Shown one piece after another: positions 53,619-56,213 of a stretch of 56,213 nucleotides of DNA (its first letter is position 1; every line of letters starts with the position of its first letter). The position numbers and the translations under genes are program-made. This stretch comes from Rhodospirillales bacterium (GTDB taxonomy: Bacteria > Pseudomonadota > Alphaproteobacteria > SP197): the NCBI GenBank assembly GCA_014323865.1, contig JACONG010000005.1:89435-145647 (forward strand). The letters run 5' to 3'. The notes under the pieces are model-generated. The model saw only the letters and a list, made by a program, of their open reading frames with translations, was not told the origin of the DNA and searched no databases.

Positions 53619-54488
53619 GTTGAGGCCGAGGGTCTCGCGTGCCTCGTCGGGGCCGACAACCCGGCCGCCCATGCGCTCGACGATCTGCGTCGCGCGCTCG
53701 ACGAGATCGCCGTTCGAGGCGAGCACGCCGCGGTCGAGGTAGATGTTGTCCTCAAGCCCGACACGCACGTTGCCGCCCAGCAGCATGGCCTGGGCCACCA
53801 TGGGCATCTGCATGCGGCTGATACCGAATCCGGCCCAGTTGGCGCCGCGCGGCAGGCCATCGGCCATGGTCATCATCGAACGTGTATCCGCACCGGCACC
53901 CCAGGGGATGCCCAGGCAGACCTGGAACAGGGCCGGGTCCCTGAACAGGCCCTCGTCATACATGGCATGAGCCAGACGCACCTGGCCGAGGTCGAAGACC
54001 TCGATCTCGGGCTTCACGTCGAGCTCCCTGATCTCGGCGGCCATGGCACGGCACCACGACGCCGGATTGATGTAGGTCTCGTTGCCGTTGCCGAAGTTGA
54101 TCGAGCCGCAGTCGAGCGTGCAGATCTCCGGACGGATACGCCGGACGTGCTCAAGACGTTCGGCCGGGCCGATCAGGTCCGAACCCGCGCCCGGTGTGCC
54201 GTCGTCGGCCGGGTTGAAGTCGCCGCCCATGCCGGCGGTCAGGTTCAGGATGACGTTCACGCCGTCCTGCCTGATCAGGTTCACGGTCTCCTCGAACAAT
54301 TCGGGATCGCGCGAGCCCTTGCCCGTCTCGGGATCACGCACATGAATGTGCGTGATGGCCGCACCCGCATGGGCCGCCTCGATCGCAGCATCGGCGATCT
54401 GACGCGGCGTGACCGGAACCTTGTTCGACTTTCCGGTGGTGTCGCCGGCACCGGTGACGGCACAGGAGATAATGACGTCGGTGTTCAT
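53616..54488 (-). CDS. 3-keto-5-aminohexanoate cleavage (BKACE) family protein
   Basis: A 290-aa Zn-dependent beta-keto acid cleavage enzyme that condenses a beta-keto acid with acetyl-CoA and splits it to acetoacetate and a new acyl-CoA. Zn ligands H47 and H49 are in [13 protein letters not shown]; the third, a Glu, is in [11 protein letters not shown]. The TAGMGGDF loop contains substrate-facing residues that set specificity. The family acts on 3-keto-5-aminohexanoate (lysine fermentation), dehydrocarnitine and others; amine/betaine enzymes elsewhere in the window make a carnitine-like role conceivable but unproven. The start at 54488 has a GGAGG site. Its stop lies in a 15-bp tandem duplication. 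Confidence 0.92.
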   Translation of the reverse strand: MNTDVIISCAVTGAGDTTGKSNKVPVTPRQIADAAIEAAHAGAAITHIHVRDPETGKGSRDPELFEETVNLIRQDGVNVILNLTAGMGGDFNPADDGTPGAGSDLIGPAERLEHVRRIRPEICTLDCGSINFGNGNETYINPASWCRAMAAEIRELDVKPEIEVFDLGQVRLAHAMYDEGLFRDPALFQVCLGIPWGAGADTRSMMTMADGLPRGANWAGFGISRMQMPMVAQAMLLGGNVRVGLEDNIYLDRGVLASNGDLVERATQIVERMGGRVVGPDEARETLGLN

Positions 54489-54857
54489 GGATGTCCTCCG
54501 TTGGGAACGTGATGCCTCAAATGATCAAGGGGCAGAGTTCGCCAGGACATCGGCCGTATTGACCAGGGCCGTATCGACCAGGGCCGGGTTGGCCGTGCTG
54601 ACGTTGTCGATGCAGGAGCGCTTCGGGGCTGTGGAGCGCCTCGCCGAACATCGGGTCTTCTCGATGGCCTATCGCCGGCTGCCCGGTGCGAGGAGGCGAG
54701 GGTCCTGACCGATATCCAGGTGACATATGCGACTGACATATGCGAACCCGGGGCCTCGCTCGTGGTCTCGACGGGTGGGCATGGATGGTGTTCGCCGATT
54801 ACGGAACAACTTGCGGAACAACCTGCCCTTTCGGGAGGCGGTCAGGAAGAGACAGAA
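54489..54857. other. Gene-free region with several short duplications
   Basis: No supported gene. Near-tandem duplications occur at 54554-54583 (15-bp period), 54721-54745 (13-bp period) and 54802-54825 (12-bp period). Confidence 0.5.
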
Positions 54858-54898
54858 GATCCCGGGCGGCGATTCTGGGGATCTTGCCGCCCGGGATC
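54858..54898. repeat. Hairpin module 1
   Basis: Perfect 13-bp arms (54858-54870 and 54886-54898) with a 15-nt loop. Framed by GGAAGAGACAGAA on the left and CCTGAT on the right, the same frame as hairpin module 2. Confidence 0.85.
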
Positions 54899-54935
54899 CT
54901 GATATCAGCTCCCCATGTCGGGAAGAAACAGAAGG

Positions 54936-54960
54936 TTTCAGGCGGCGTGGCCGCCTGAAA
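54936..54960. terminator. Hairpin module 2, probable terminator of the TbpB-like gene
   Basis: Perfect 11-bp arms (54936-54946 and 54950-54960) with a GTG loop, 15 bp beyond the stop of the minus-strand TbpB-like gene. On the minus strand it is followed by CCTTCTGTTTCTTCC, a pyrimidine-rich tail. Framed like module 1, with different but still paired stem bases. Confidence 0.7.
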
Positions 54961-54974
54961 TCCTGATTCTGTCT

Positions 54975-56213
54975 TCAGTTCTGGGTCGGGGCAGGTTGTT
55001 GGACAGCGTAAAACGCTCCACCTTCGATAGGAGCGCCAGCTTGTGAGCCCACAGTAACGGTTCCTGTCAGGTCTCCGTGTACCAGCAACGACCCATCGTG
55101 ATCGTACACGTTACCTGCAATTGTCCCGCTGACTCCGGTACGCTCATTGGAAACAAAACTCCTCGGGAAAAGGGTACCGCTCAGGGTGCTGGTCATGTCG
55201 GTCGCAGTGATCGTTCCGGTACCCTGAAGGATTCCCCCTTCACCAACAGCAGCGAGAAATCTATTGCCGCGAAAGTCTGAGAAATCCTAGGCCCGTGCGC
55301 TGACCGTACCGGCATCGAAATCGGCATTGATTGTGAGACTGCCGATGAGACGACGATTGTTGTAAAGATTGTCAGCCCGGACATATCCCGACAAGGTGCC
55401 GCTCCCCGCCGGGAGAGAATCCGGGGCTTCGAGAAGGCCGGTTTCGGCAGCTGCAGCGATAAAGTTCATATTATCGGTTTCCCGGAGATGTCTGAGCGGT
55501 CTGATTGTTACACCGCTACCCCCCGGGTTCAGGCGAAGAGCGATTCTTTGACCGTTTTTGTCATCGCTGAGGTAAAAATCACCATTGATATCTGTCGGTG
55601 TAGTGCTACCTGGGTCGGTGATGGTGACGGTTTGGCGGCTTGATGCTGTTCCGCTGCCTCGAAGGTTGTTCGAGGCCGCAATCGTATAGGTCCCTGTAAT
55701 ACTAGTGCCGTATACCGTCAACTTCTTCCCACGGCCAGCAAAAACCTCGCCCTGCATATCGGCATCGACGTCTATGTCACCATTGACACCGTCATTGATC
55801 CTGCCATCCAGAGTGCTTGCAAATGCTGTTGTGGTGATCGTTCCGCTACCGGAAAGAGTCCCCAAAACCCTGCCACGGCTATTCCAGCCACCGCTCGGGC
55901 TCGGATCGTCGGCAGTGTCAAACCGACGAAAATTGCTTGCAAATGTCTTGACCCTACCGTCACTGAAATCGGCGGTGACTGCAAGACGGCCCATGATTCT
56001 TGATGAGCCATAGAACTCAGTCCTCAAATATCCCGTCAGGAGGCCTTTCCCAGCGCTCCGGAGGGAAGACGGGTTGGAAAGAGCAGGGCCCAGAAAGACA
56101 GCATTACTTATCGAAGCAAGCTTGCTGGCTTGTTTGTTATATGTGCTCGTCTGGATCGTTGCATTTCGAAAACCTGCATAGTGCGGCACTACAAGGGGTT
56201 CGGGTCCCTGCTG
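54975..56213 (-). pseudogene. TbpB-like beta-barrel surface protein, 5' end outside window, with in-frame TAG
   Basis: The frame is open to the right edge, so signal and lipobox are outside. The visible 412 codons hold repeated beta-rich blocks of the transferrin-binding-protein-B type barrel: GLLTGYLRTEFYGSSRIMG, AVTADFSDGRVKTF, GSGTLSGYVRADNLYNNRRL, TINADFDAGTVSA and the terminal TGTVTVGSQAGAPIEGGAFYAV. A TAG at 55287-55289 interrupts the frame after VSARA; the next codons (DFSDFRGNRFLAAVG) continue the barrel pattern in the same frame to the natural TGA at 54975. Either a recent nonsense mutation removed the last roughly 104 residues, or the stop is read through. Such proteins are often Slam-exported surface lipoproteins; ligand unknown. 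Confidence 0.55.

Overview
The window is GC-rich DNA from an alphaproteobacterium. The evidence is the linked housekeeping block lysC / rodZ / ispG / hisS / hemA / prfA / prmC / DUF4167 / clpB with divergent ubiG, a system I type CcmF-CcmH-CcmI cytochrome c maturation cluster, homospermidine synthase, and many catabolic oxidoreductases. A free-living or host-associated member of a Rhodospirillales-like lineage would fit, but this is inference from gene content.

Layout. 1-2.3 kb: 3' part of an envelope M23 peptidase. 2.3-5.4 kb: a small-molecule module with an XRE-cupin regulator, a divergent cupin, two further cupins and a TauD-type dioxygenase. 5.6-6.1 kb: a deleted SDR pseudogene and the first copy of a hairpin repeat. 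6.1-19.6 kb: compact, mostly minus-strand housekeeping genes with 1-4 nt overlaps (hemA-prfA-prmC), then ubiG. 19.8-31.5 kb: an accessory, partly decayed zone with two AT-richer exported proteins, SLC13 and NupC transporters, a methyltransferase, an IorAB-type molybdenum oxidoreductase with a divergent TetR, and remnants of an alpha-2-macroglobulin, a Rieske oxygenase, a gamma-glutamyltransferase/acyl-CoA dehydrogenase chimera and a GH63-like glycosidase. 31.5-36 kb: a Pot-type ABC importer operon coupled to an isochorismatase-like hydrolase. 36-38.5 kb: a membrane-anchored pentapeptide-repeat protein, an SDR tail remnant and a small orphan gene with a leader ORF. 38.5-42.4 kb: divergent FMN/FeS/FAD demethylase-like and DAO-type oxidoreductases, then a cysteine-cluster protein. 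42.4-44.7 kb: an AT-rich island with a two-gene ATPase + DUF4435 (TOPRIM) locus of PARIS (AriA-AriB) type. 44.9-48.6 kb: ccmF-ccmH-ccmI. 48.7-54.5 kb: second hairpin-repeat copy, an acetolactate synthase-like enzyme, homospermidine synthase, a luciferase-like monooxygenase and a BKACE enzyme. 54.8-56.2 kb: paired hairpins and a TbpB-like beta-barrel surface protein running off the right edge.

Three patterns stand out. First, the PARIS-like defence island has an ATPase gene interrupted by one in-frame TAA while the rest of its frame and motifs remain; the TbpB-like gene has a comparable in-frame TAG. Second, genes in the 5-38 kb accessory zone are frequently broken by deletion, fusion or frameshift. 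Third, the non-coding DNA carries many perfect or near-perfect 11-17 bp tandem duplications plus a dispersed double-hairpin repeat, suggesting an active local duplication process that selection removes from coding frames.

No tRNA, rRNA, CRISPR array or insertion sequence was recognised.
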